From the NCBI GenBank assembly GCA_023374045.1, contig CM041779.1, positions 147,251,485 through 147,315,484 of the forward strand: DNA of 64,000 nucleotides, in the 5' to 3' direction. Under the pieces are notes generated by a model. It made no database searches and was not told where the DNA came from. It saw nothing but the letters and a program-made list of their open reading frames with translations. The position numbers were made by a program, and so were the translations under genes. Positions 54,334 to 64,000 of the stretch are shown here, in pieces (the first letter of the stretch is position 1; each line of letters begins with the position of its first letter). This DNA comes from Limonium bicolor. Taxonomy: Eukaryota > Streptophyta > Magnoliopsida > Caryophyllales > Plumbaginaceae.

Positions 54334-57300
54334 TGTAACACCCCTACTACGTACTTAATAATGACTGGAATCGCAGCGGAATATAAACAACTAAACAGTA
54401 ACTAAACGATTAGTGCTACAACGCCGTCAACCACCCACGTGGTTAACAAGGCTGAATAGATACAAGTGTACCGGTCTGATGATCAGACTCCCGAGCATAG
54501 AACTAAAACCACAAGTACATACACACATAACCGAGTATTTAACTTACAACCCATAATTATACACTGTCACTGTAACCTTCCATGTGCACTGTCGATAACT
54601 GAAATACATATTGCCACGGGAGCACAGGCGCACCCCGGGCCAACATCCAAAGGTACTCAAAAGTAAACTACATCTTGGGATCTAGAGCCACTCCGCTTCT
54701 TCGATCCTCATCCTGCAGTAAAGAAATATGGATCCCCCGAGGGGGTCAGCAACCCTTGGCTAGTATGGCTAACGCGCAGCCCATCGGCTACCGGGATACG
54801 CGCAACCAATTGTCATGATGACATGGCATTCATATTACACAATAACATCATATATACAATAGCATAGCAAAAATATTGCATAGCAAATAACTTCACAAAT
54901 AACACACAAGAACGAATCCTTTTAGGAAACGAACCAACACATGTTAGATCACATTGAGAGCATAGAGGATGTTGCCATACTCATACTAAGCTCGTTACAT
55001 AACTCGTCACCGTCATTTAGAACTGAACGGATAACTTAAACACCAGGCGTGTCGGATATAGTGATCCCAAGCACACCGAATAAACATAGTATGCCCCTGT
55101 GGCCCGACGTGAGTCAGTAAAATAGCCTTGGATAAGCTAAAGGGAAGATTGAAACCAAATTGGAAAACAACCTAAACATACAAAGAGAATCAAACCGGTA
55201 AATGACATCGACTCCCATACTCACCGCGTGGCCGGAACTACCGGACTCCTCACTTCCCATTAGCACTTGTTAGAAGCACAACATTGCAACACAATCCACA
55301 GCTCACAATCCAGTGTTTAAGTCTTGTTAGACACACACAAGGGAAATGAGTCACATCTCAACAACATAATAATATGAACAACCGTAAACTCATTACATGA
55401 CTTAAGTCTTACAAAGTCACAAACACAAAGAAAACAAACAACACACAAGCCGGTGTAAACCGGTAGGCAACAGACTGCAAGAAAACCATACCTTGGCCCT
55501 TGCTTCGACTGGTTCCCACCTTGAGAGAATCCTAAACACATTTAGTAACGTCGGTCAATTAACGCACAAGTCCACTGTTAACATTACTACTTCACATTTC
55601 TAGTTATCTCATTTACACACATTTTTTTTTTAACTTCTCATCTTTTAAAATGTCATTATAACACTCCTAACATGTCTTGTATAACCTTATAATATCATTA
55701 CTAACTTATCCCCATCTTTAGACATCGTTTAATAACCTAGAAACCAAGTTTTATAGTGGTCCGGGACTTGGTCCCTAACTTAGGTCCCGGACCTACACTT
55801 AACAACTCTCTCGGTCTCTTTTAATGGGGTGGTCCGGGACTTCATACAGGTCCTAAGTCCCGGACCATTCTAGGCAAAATCTCTCGGTTAATTTTAAGGG
55901 TTGGTCCGGGTCCTTGTACAAGACCAAAGTCCCGGACCTAACACCACGTAGAACTCTCGGCCTAATTTGCACCCATGGTCCGGGACATGACCCATGACCT
56001 AGGTCCCGGACCCAACCTACAAAATCGACGTACTGGCATTTTTTTATGTCCTGCTGCGTAAGTTCTATACACTCATCACTTGTATAAACTTCCCAGTACA
56101 CTCTTATACTCAAAACTTCACCAAATATACACCACATAAACAACATAGTGCACAATTTAAATTGCATAGCACTTAGGCTCTTAAATGCATAAATCTTAAA
56201 CACTGAATTTCCCAAACATATTTGCCTTTCACCTACAAATACAAGCAGCAATACGTATGTCTTTTACTAGCCCTTTGAGAGCATTTTTCTAAGTCATTTA
56301 GCATTGGCTCTTTAGGTAGTTTCAGTAGACAACGTACGTTCATTTTCCAAAGGAATTTAAGCTATTTTTGGTTAACTTAAAACATGGAGGAAACACCATT
56401 TTTCTTTGAGTTTCCTTACCTTGAAGCAGAGGAGAACAATAATATGTAAAAAGATGAACTCAAGCTCCTTCCATGGAGATTCCTCTTGGCACCAAAGTGG
56501 AGCTCTTGAAGATTTGAAAGGACTAAGCCGAAGAGCTTGAAGAAACTAAGAGATCGGTGGTCTTAGTTTTTGATTTGGACAAGTGAGCTAGAAGTTACAT
56601 GAATTTGAAGTTGTATGTTGGTAGTGTGCTGGTCGATCGTGTGAGAGAAAGAGAAAGAAAGGAGATGGGCTACGTGAGACAGCAAGAGCAAATGAAGAAT
56701 GAAGAGAATCACTGATTGTAGTTGCTTTTAAGATATTAATTACGTAAAGCAAATAGTGTTTTTTTTCAATCACTCACTTATTTACTCACTTATTTGTTCA
56801 ATCAGCTAGCAAGGTGACGACTCACCACATGCAAACCGACCCCCATTTAAATACAAGGGGTTAATTGTCTTTATTGCCCAATTAAATTACATATGTTAAC
56901 ATATGTTACAAACTAGCTTATTTTAGTTACTATTCATAATAACAAGGCACTTTGAAGCGAAATTCTTGATTTCCCATTGATTTAAACTTCCAAATGTGAT
57001 ACTAAGTAGTACACATATTAATTAAAGAGTATTGATGGTCATTTAGCCATTCAAAACTCATTTACACGACAGTTACTCAAAAACGTGCTTTAAGGCTCCT
57101 CAAAGCACATTTTGTGTTTTAACTTGTTTTCAAGCTCGGTTTTCTTTGGCAATTAATTTAATATATTCATTAATATATATATAAGGTCTTGGTAAGTTTA
57201 TTAAGTCTTAATCAAGACTATCCCAAGCTTAGAGCATATTTTTGCCCATATTGCCTTTTGGGCAATTAATTGTATTTACTATTTATTAAATTGTTTAGTA

Positions 57301-57378
57301 ATGTTTCTAAGACTCTTTTTAGTCTTAATAATTTATTATTTAATAATTAAACCACTTATTAAGGTTTGGGGTATTTCA
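54334..57378 (-). mobile_element. 3' LTR of a minus-strand chromovirus (3045 bp)
   Basis: On plus it begins TGTAACACCCCTACTAC and ends TTTGGGGTATTTCA, followed by a polypurine tract. It shares the G-box palindrome (54428-54445) with the giant LTR. Further in, ATCCCCCGAGGGGGT near 54731 is another hairpin. ATTTAAATAC near 56850 may be the TATA box on minus. A palindrome array lies at 55755-56020. No gene is seen inside; short open frames look fortuitous. Confidence 0.88.
55755..56025. repeat. GGTCCGGGAC/GTCCCGGACC palindrome array in chromovirus LTR
   Basis: Four units at about 55759-55793, 55831-55865, 55902-55938 and 55977-56010, period about 73 bases. Each is GGTCCGGGAC (one has GGTCCGGGTC), 15-20 bases, then GTCCCGGACC. 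Spacers share TCTCGG and TTTT(A/T)A words. Confidence 0.88.
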
Positions 57379-57418
57379 ATCTACCCCCTTAAAAGAACTT
57401 TGTCCCCAAAGTTCATAC
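57379..57418 (-). other. Polypurine tract and hairpin, minus-strand chromovirus
   Basis: On minus: GAACTTTG-GGGA-CAAAGTTC, then TTTTAAGGGGGTAGAT and the LTR start TGAAATACCCC. The stem differs from the giant element in both arms. Confidence 0.85.
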
Positions 57419-57637
57419 TTCCCACATATCTTAAATTCTAAACATGGGAATCACTATGAAATAATACTTCCATAACAACATCAACAACATACTTACATAA
57501 TATCGGACACAAGGTCCTAACAACATAACATCACTCAGACACAACGGTCTGTAACATAACAATATAACAACATGACATAAACAACAACATAGACAATGTA
57601 TTCAAATACATGCCGTACACTCATAATCGAAATGGCT

Positions 57638-57673
57638 CTACCCCCCTTAAAAGGGGGTACGCCCCGTACCCTA
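57638..57673 (-). other. Second hairpin-plus-PPT module after pol stop
   Basis: The stop TAG (57671-57673) is followed on minus by GGGTACG-GGG-CGTACCC and CCTTTTAAGGGGGGTAGAG. Confidence 0.8.
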
Positions 57674-59098
57674 TACATACAAACTCAAAGAAGTAAACAA
57701 CAATGGGTACTTCGCCTTCATCTTATCTTCCAGCTCCCAAGTGGCCTCCTCGACGTCCTGGTTAGACCAGAGGACCTTCACCAGTCGTACAGACTTATGG
57801 CGAGTGTCTCGAGTCTTAGTATCCAGAATCCATACGGGAGTCTCCACTGATCGCATGGTCGGCTCTAAGGTTAGCCTTTCAGGCTGAAGTACATGAGACG
57901 GATGAGACATATATTTCTTCAACTGGGACACATGAAATACATCATGTACCTTGCCCAGCTCAGGCAGGTAAATCAAGTCTATAAGCTACTGGTCCTATCC
58001 TCTCCGTCACAACATAAGGCCCCACATATTTTGGGCTCAATTGCCTTTCTGGCCAAAACGAAACACTCCCTTCATGGGGATACTCTAAGGAATACCTGAT
58101 CGCCCACGGCGAACTCCAGGTCACGTCTGCGCACATCAGCGTACGACTTCTGTCTATCCTGAGCTGCTTTCATGTTAGCCCGGATCTGGCGAACTTCTGC
58201 CTGAACTTGTTCCAGATACTCTGGTCCTATAATGACCGTCTCACTCGACTCATCCCAGCATAATGGCGTGCGGCATGGTCTACCGTATAAAGCCTGGAAG
58301 GGAGACATCTTGATCGAAGCATGGTAACTATTGTTGTAACTAAACTCGATCAGATGTAACTTATCAATCCAGCTGGTCTGAAAGTCAAGTGCACATGCAC
58401 GTAACATATCCTCAAGTGTCTGGATAGTGCGCTCACTCTGACCATCTGTCTGTGGGTGAAACGCCGTACTCAACTTCAGTTCGGCACCAGTGCTTCTCGT
58501 GTGGACCTCCAATACCTGGATAAGAATCTGGTATCTCTGTCAGATACAATCTCTCTATCAAAGAGCTCTGCAAGTCTTGCCACTTTCCAGGTGTCCTTCA
58601 TCGGTATGAATCGGGCCACCTTGGTCAGTCGGTCAAAACAACCCAAATCATATTCAGACCTCCCCTTGTAGGAGGAAGCCCTACTACAAAGTCCATAGAA
58701 ATGTCATGGAACTTCCACTCAGGCACTGGCATTGGCTGCACCATACCACCAGGTCGTCGGTGCTCAAACTTGACTTTCTGACAAGTGAGACACCTTAACA
58801 CATAATCATTCACATCCTTTTCATTCCAGCCCACCAAAAATAACGTTTCATACCCTTATACATCTTTGAAGCTCCGGGGTGAATGCGATGTCATAGAACA
58901 ATGGGATTCACTCAGTATGCGCTCCTTCAGCTCAGCGCTACTCCTCGGAATACACAGTCGGCCATTAAGCCTAATCAAGTCATCGTCATGGAGTCTGAAG
59001 TCGTACTTCTGGCCCTCGAATGTCCCATCAATAAGTTTCTGTCTAATCTCCAACATATACTGATCCGTCATCTGAGCACTCCGCACCTCTTCAACCAA
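57671..59098 (-). pseudogene. Chromovirus integrase with chromodomain-type tail, frameshifted
   Basis: From the N-terminus: RQKLIDGTFEGQKYDFRLHDD and the His part of the zinc region (SHCSMTSHSP) in 58856-59098; CLTCQKVKFEHRRPGG and SMDFVVGLPPT (first Asp) in 58625-58837; a damaged piece with the second Asp region at 58513-58620 (part appears deleted); HPQTDGQSERTIQ (Glu) and YGRPCRTPLCWDESSE in 58072-58512; and VHDVFHVSQLKKYM with VEEATWELEDKMKAKYP in 57671-57976, ending LYV. It has at least four lesions. The tail marks it as a chromovirus, and it is close to the giant element's integrase. The short deletion near 58545 removes HHGVPKTVV-like text present in the relative. Confidence 0.9.
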
Positions 59099-59179
59099 GC
59101 TAGTATGAGAGACCAGCGAATGGAGAGAGAGAGTGTGCTCGGCGACTCAGTGCGTCAGCTACCACATTTGCTTTCCCCT

Positions 59180-60365
59180 CTTTGTACTGCAAGTTATTGT
59201 CATAATCGTTTAAGAACTCAACCTACCTTCTTTGTCTCATGTTCAACTCCTTCTGAGTGCTGTAACAAGTACCTTAAACTCTTGTGGTCAGAATAGATCG
59301 TCACACTTACCCCATAAATGATGTCGCCATATCTTTAGTGCGAAGACAATGGCACCCAATTCTAAATCGTGGGTAGGGTATTTCTCTTCGTGTTTCTTCA
59401 ACTGTCGGGAGGCGTATGCTACGACCTTCCCGTATTGCATCACACACAACCCATACCCTTACCTGATGCGTCGCAATAGACTCAAAACCATCTGGACCGT
59501 CTGGTATAGTCAGGACTGGTACAGATGTCAGAGCGTCTTTAAGCTCCTGAAAGGAAATCTCACAGTCTTCTGTCCACTCGAATGGAGCATCCTTTTTCAT
59601 CAAGGAAGTCATCGGCTTCGAGACACTGGAGAAGTCCCTCACAAATCTCCTATAATATCCTGCCAGACCGAGGAAGCTCCGGAAGTCGGTAACTGTCTTC
59701 GGCCTAGGCCAGGTGCGTACTGCATCTATCTTTGCCGGATCAACAGCGATCCGGCCTCAGAAATCACATGGCCAAGAAAAGAAACTTGGTCCAACAAAAA
59801 TTCACACTTAGAAAATTTCGCATACAACTGATTCTTCCTCAATGTCTGTAACACATCCCTCAGGTGACTTTCATGCTCACCTCTTGATTTCGAATACACA
59901 AGTATGTCATCGATGAAGACTACCACTGACTTGTCCAACTGATCTTGGAACAAGCGGTTCATTAGATCCATGAATTTTGCTGGTGCATTGGATAAACCGA
60001 ACGGCATAACCGTAAACTCATAGTGTCCATATCTGGTTCTGAACGCTGTTTTCTCAATGTCACTGTCCTTAACGGCAATCTGATGATAACCGGATCGTAG
60101 ATCTATCTTGGAGAACACTGATGCTCCTCTCAACTGATCAAATAAGTCGTCGATGCGTGGTAAAGAATAACGGTTCTTCACCGTAACTGCATTCAGCTCT
60201 CGATAGTCAATACAAAGGCGGAGGCTACCGTCCTTCTTCTTCACGAAGAGGACCGGCGCTCCCCATGGTGAAACGCTAGGGCGTATAAATCCCTTGTCAA
60301 GTAGGTCTCTCAGCTGCTCCTTGAGCTCAATCATCTCTGCTGGAGCCATACGATAGGGCGCCTTC
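59180..60365 (-). pseudogene. Chromovirus RT-RNase H, truncated by a Tat-like insertion
   Basis: The RT frame 59726-60349 runs from [15 protein letters not shown] through [49 protein letters not shown] and the active site [11 protein letters not shown]. RNase H follows with shifts in 59307-59642 ([33 protein letters not shown]; the Asp motif is in a shifted frame) and connection text to about 59180. Bases 60350-60365 still encode APYR before the element at 60366 cuts in. The upstream part (gag, protease) must lie beyond the right edge of the window. Confidence 0.9.
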
Positions 60366-62119
60366 TGTTATACCCAAAATTTCAACCCCCGGAAGAGAGT
60401 CTCTACTAATAGGCTAGTAGCGAGGGTTCCCAGTTCGATCGGCACATTTCAGAGTACTAGGGACAGCTTAGTCATCTCCAGGGGCATTTTCGTAATTTTT
60501 CAAGGCTCCTAAGCCCCCTATAGGCTTTCTCTCTCCTCCAAATAAGGGTCAAATCAATTCAAAATGCTTTGAAATTTTAACCCATGATAGAGGATGACAT
60601 CTGAAGCATAATGGCGTTGGAATTTTGATTTTTCGAATTTCCAATAATTTTCTAGCAATTTCTGATTGAATCTGATGAGAAATTGGATTTAAAAATATTC
60701 CAATATCCAAAAAATTCGATTCCACTTTATAAAAATCAGAAATGTTATCCTTTACCCATGTGTGAAATTTCATAATCAAATTCCTTTTGGAAGCCCTTGA
60801 GCTAAAACGTCGGTAAATCTCGGTTTTTACCGGATTTTCTATCTTTAAGGAAGCCTATATAAGGAACCTTATCCCATGATCAAAGGAGAACCTCAAGAAC
60901 CCTAGACTCTCAAAGAAGGCAGCCCTCTCTCTCTCTCCACGTTTTGAACTCCAGAGCCACAGTCAAACACCGAAATCCACTGAAATCAACACCAAAACAC
61001 ATTTTTCAACTCCCACAACATCATCCATCATCAAACCCTCACCAAAACAGCACCAAAACGTGTGAAAACATCAAGAACAGCAAGGAGTCAGAAGCTCGAT
61101 TCGAAGTTCTTCCGGATCCGCCATCAACGAGGCCTCCGAAGAATCCTGACGTGAAGAAACACCACGAATCTGAAGGTAAAACAGGTTGCAATTCTACTTT
61201 TCTAACTCTCCACGACCTTATTAACTATCTGTCAAATTTTGGGTTCAAACTAACCTTTTTACGCTTCTATATTGCTAATTACTTTTGTTTCTGCCTTGTT
61301 ACTTGTTTGTCAAGTTTCGTACATAATTCGACTTCAAACTGCAATCTTTCAATTACTAACGAATTGTACACCTTTCAGGCTACACGTGCATAAATTTGAG
61401 CCGAAAACACCTTCGGGAACCACCATAAAACCCCTGTCCGTGGGTTGTCCGGGATCTCGGACCTATGGTCCGGGACCACGGACGGGTTGTCCGTGGCCTC
61501 GGACGCCCACGGACGGCGGCGGGATTTTAAAATTTTAAAATTTAGGTTTTCTAAAATAATGTCCGGGCCCACGGACTGCCTGTCCGTGCCCGGACCTTTC
61601 AAACTTTTGTTTTTTCCTCAAATTCGACTTTTCTGTATAATTAGGTTAACTGGGGTCCGTGGTCTCGAACATGGTGTCCGTGGCTACGGACGTACGTAAA
61701 CAAAATTTGACCTAATTCTGCCTCCGAAACCCTAGTTTAGGTAGCTTTTAATTTCACTTTAATTTTCTGTCAAAAAATGTAAAAAAAAAAAAAAACAGAA
61801 GCGCGCACTTAGGTTAAAAACGACTCGTAATAAGCCGTAATTAAACTAAGTAGAGGAAAAACGACTTCTAGGGGTAATGAAAGTAATTGAACCCTAATTA
61901 AGTCGAATATCAAGCCCCCGAACCCGAACTCTCCTTTCCTAATTTGATCTAGGTTAAAATTAGGTGGCGACTCTTAATAGGTTCCAGTGAGCTAGCTTAG
62001 GTTTTAATAATTTTTGTTATATGACATAGTTATTAATCTTAGGTTATAAGTGGACCTAAAACCCGGTTAGATAATCAACTTTAATCAACATAGGATAGGG
62101 TTTAAAATCGAGGCTCACA
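60366..62119 (+). mobile_element. 5' LTR of the Tat-like element (1754 bp)
   Basis: Starts TGTTATACCCAAAATTTCAA and ends GAGGCTCACA. CTATATAAGGAACC near 60857 is the TATA box. GAAGGTAAAACAGG near 61171 and TTTCAGGCTACACG near 61375 look like splice donor and acceptor in both family members. The palindrome array is at 61435-61690. Confidence 0.92.
61435..61690. repeat. GTCCG/CGGAC palindrome array, second Tat-like copy
   Basis: Words such as CTGTCCGTGGGTTGTCCGGG, GGTCCGGGACCACGGAC, GTCCGTGGCCTCGGAC, GTCCGGGCCCACGGAC and GGTCCGTGGTCTCG. Individual units differ from the solo LTR by substitutions and small deletions. Confidence 0.8.
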
Positions 62120-62122
62120 GAC

Positions 62123-62140
62123 TGGCGACTCTGCTGGGGA
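62123..62140 (+). other. Tat/Ogre primer binding site
   Basis: TGGCGACTCTGCTGGGGA starts three bases after the LTR. This is the standard Tat/Ogre word, attributed to an arginine tRNA. Confidence 0.85.
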
Positions 62141-63270
62141 CAAACTTCTTAATATTAACTTGTTTAATTTTAAGAAAGAGGGCTTAACTTGAAAATGTTT
62201 ATTTATGGCTTCTATTATGTTGCTTGTTTACTTCTGTGCGCACTTTAATTTTTGCACCCTTGCATCATATGAGAGCGAGGGTCCACGCAAACCAATTTCA
62301 CCTCGGGACCCATTTGAGGGTCCCCTGTCAGGGACTCACACCTTTTAGGTGATGTGAATAAGTGGGGAAAAGAGGAGGGTGTCGTCTAACCACACCCCCT
62401 TAATACCTGGGCTTTAGCCCCAAGCATTTTCCTGGCAGTACCCTTACCTAGCCCATTGTTTGGTCAGTCAAAGACCCGACCGTAGACGCAACCTTTAGGT
62501 GATGTGAAAAGAGTGGGGAAGCCCAAAGAGAATAGCGTGCAACCCTATTCCTTTGTGGTGACCTGGCCCATGCCCCAAGCACCTCTCCGGATCGACCCAT
62601 ACCGGTTTAGTTTGAGCGTCTAGTGAGGACATGTTGAATTTGTGTGGACCCTGTTTGCTTGTATGATCGGCCCACTACCCAGCCTAGCGATTGATAGGAA
62701 CTTCTCCTTCATCAACCTACCCAACGCGAATTGACAGCTCTATTTGTTTGCGGCCCAGAGGCCCTGTTTGGTTTAACATGTGAGTCGTTCGGGCTTCGGC
62801 CCAAAAGCCTAGGCTTAGGTGATTTCTCTTCTGGCCCGATTTGAATTATTCAATTAGTTCTAGGCCCGTAAAAAAGAAATCCACCTGGACTTGAAATAAC
62901 CACAAGTTATGAAAAAAAATCTTTTTCCGCTTAGCAACCATCTTCTCTGGCCCAAAGAAAGTTGGGCCCATTTGTGATTTAGGGACCATTCCAGCCCATG
63001 TGCTTTACTCCAGGACCAAACACATTCTGGCCCAAAGGCTCATTCTAGACTAGGTAGACTTCTTATTCGGGCCCTAGCCCCAAACCCTAGATCTAGGTAT
63101 CACCTCTCAGACCCAATCAAAGCCATCTGTTTAGGTTTCAGTCCAAGTTCCAGTTCATAGTCTGAAAGATACTCCAGCCCAGACATTCTCTGGGTATCCT
63201 GGCCCACTCGCTTTCAGCATAAGTCTGCTTCGATCTATCTTGTGAAGCGTCATGTTGCAGACCACTTCCT
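62141..63270 (+). other. Leader of the Tat-like element
   Basis: No ORF of note. The word TTTAGGTGATGTGAA is repeated at about 62345 and 62492 with GTGGGGAA nearby, and GGCCCA/TGGGCC words are scattered between 62750 and 63200. It is the 5' untranslated part expected before Tat gag. Confidence 0.5.
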
Positions 63271-63279
63271 TTTGTTAGC

Positions 63280-64000
63280 TAATAATGGACACCTTGGACA
63301 CAGGTAGACTCAAGTCCTAAGTGCGGTCCAATTGACATGGAAGCCCAGCTCACAATTTTGGAACAAAAGCACATGGCCACGTTGAAGCTATGGAGCAGAG
63401 GCATAGTGCTGCCATGGACGCCGTGGAATCTAACTACGTTGCTGTTATCAAAGAGTTTAAAGCAAAGGCTCTTTCCCTCGAGTCCGAACGTCAAGCTCGG
63501 GATGAGTTAGTGGACAGGCTTCTCAACACCCTTTTTTACTGCATTGAAGTTGGCTCCATCAGGGTCCGAGGATCGAAGGAGAATGTCGAAGAAATTGCTA
63601 CAGAACTCAGGAAAGTGGTTAGGCCCAGGAACAGCAACTTGCATCCAAAGCTGCACCCGTAAGAGAACCAGGCAACATGAGGAAGACAGTGATCGACAGT
63701 CCAGAGGATCTGGTTGGAGCGTTGGGACAGTAGAACCACCCCGACGGAATTTCGACAAAGAGAAAGAGAGTTTACAGACATCGGTCGAACACCAGACAAG
63801 CACTTGAAGAGCTTCGAGGAAGATATCCGATGCAACCGCTCGCCCTGAGGCCAGGAACTACTCATTTGGAAGGATCTTACTCAATTTTGTTACTTCCATC
63901 AGCTGCCCGGTCACGACACTGACCACTGCAAGGCCCTACAAACAGAATCCAGGATCTAATTGACCAAGGGCTCCAATTCTGAGAACATAGTGGAGAGCGC
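63280..64000 (+). pseudogene. Tat-like Gag, frameshifted, cut by window end
   Basis: In 63390-63662 the frame gives AMDAVESNYVAVIKEFKAKA (likely helical), LYCIEVGSIRVRG-like FYCIEVGSIRVRGSKENVEE and LRKVVRPRN. Later frames give DIGRTPDKHLKSFEEDI (about 63780-63830) and a zinc knuckle CYFHQLPGHDTDHCKAL at about 63888-63940, followed by RIQDLIDQG. The knuckle with His in the second place and the DTDHC end are typical of Tat/Ogre Gag. Several frameshifts separate the pieces, and a TGA follows the NRSP motif near 63845. Confidence 0.7.

Larger units (their letters stand above)
60366..64000 (+). mobile_element. Tat/Ogre-like element, 5' end (continues past window)
   Basis: 5' LTR (60366-62119), primer binding site, leader and gag all read plus. 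It interrupts the RT gene of the minus-strand chromovirus; CCTTC at 60361-60365 is the left target copy, the right one is outside. The same family left the solo LTR at 30652. Confidence 0.9.

Noticed and set aside
55853..56251. 132-codon minus-strand frame with a Cys-rich, signal-like start
   Set aside because: It spans the palindrome array of an LTR, has no homology that I recognise and reads repeated PGPW/GTLV text derived from the array.
63544..63807. Separate plus-strand gene overlapping the Tat-like gag
   Set aside because: It is another frame of the same broken gag, and its residues overlap gag motifs in neighbouring frames.

Overview
The window is plant nuclear DNA, most likely from a flowering plant and probably a eudicot. 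I find no intact host gene. Almost everything that can be identified is LTR retrotransposon: Athila-like Ty3/gypsy, Tat/Ogre-like Ty3/gypsy, chromovirus-like Ty3/gypsy (Tekay/Del type) and a Ty1/copia element of the Sirevirus type. They are nested in one another, lie on both strands, and are mostly broken by frameshifts and stops. Two runs of exactly 500 N (8752-9251 and 50465-50964) are assembly gaps.

Layout. 1-8751: an Athila-like element on the minus strand, with 3' LTR (1-765), polypurine tract, 3' ORF with a likely spliced leader, integrase, RNase H, RT and protease; gag is lost in the first gap. 9252-9558: end of a Tat-like LTR, its primer binding site and leader, split by a complete Sirevirus-like element (9559-18773) with 716-bp LTRs, GGATT target duplication, gag, protease, integrase, RT-RNase H and an env-like 3' ORF. 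18779-26262: Tat-like leader, LTR pieces in opposite orientations and non-coding DNA with tandem repeats, including a 177-bp higher-order array.

26270-49249: a giant minus-strand chromovirus of about 23 kb whose LTRs are about 6.1 kb net. The LTRs are long because they hold about 14 degenerate copies of a repeat of about 190 bp. Three solo LTRs are nested in it: Tat-like at 30652-32415, a short LTR at 36188-36999, and Athila-like at 38412-40163. Between gag and protease lies an AlkB-type 2-oxoglutarate/Fe(II) dioxygenase domain that still shows its metal and 2OG ligands despite frameshifts.

49250-64000: the interrupted Athila-like target LTR, a second Athila-like LTR around gap 2, the 3' end of a plus-strand chromovirus (52709-54333), a minus-strand chromovirus inserted into its LTR (54334-60365), and a plus-strand Tat-like element inserted into the RT of that one (60366 to the window end).

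The features most worth a second look are: (1) the AlkB module in a retrotransposon; (2) family-specific arrays of short palindromes built on GTCCG/CGGAC or GACCGACC/GGTCGGTC, present in LTRs of three unrelated lineages; (3) paired hairpin-plus-polypurine-tract modules with compensatory stem changes in three chromoviruses; (4) the same kind of plant-specific 3' ORF in both the copia and the Athila element; (5) the satellite-expanded LTR that carries a Pol III-like tRNA-derived unit. All comparisons were made by eye; no database search was possible.
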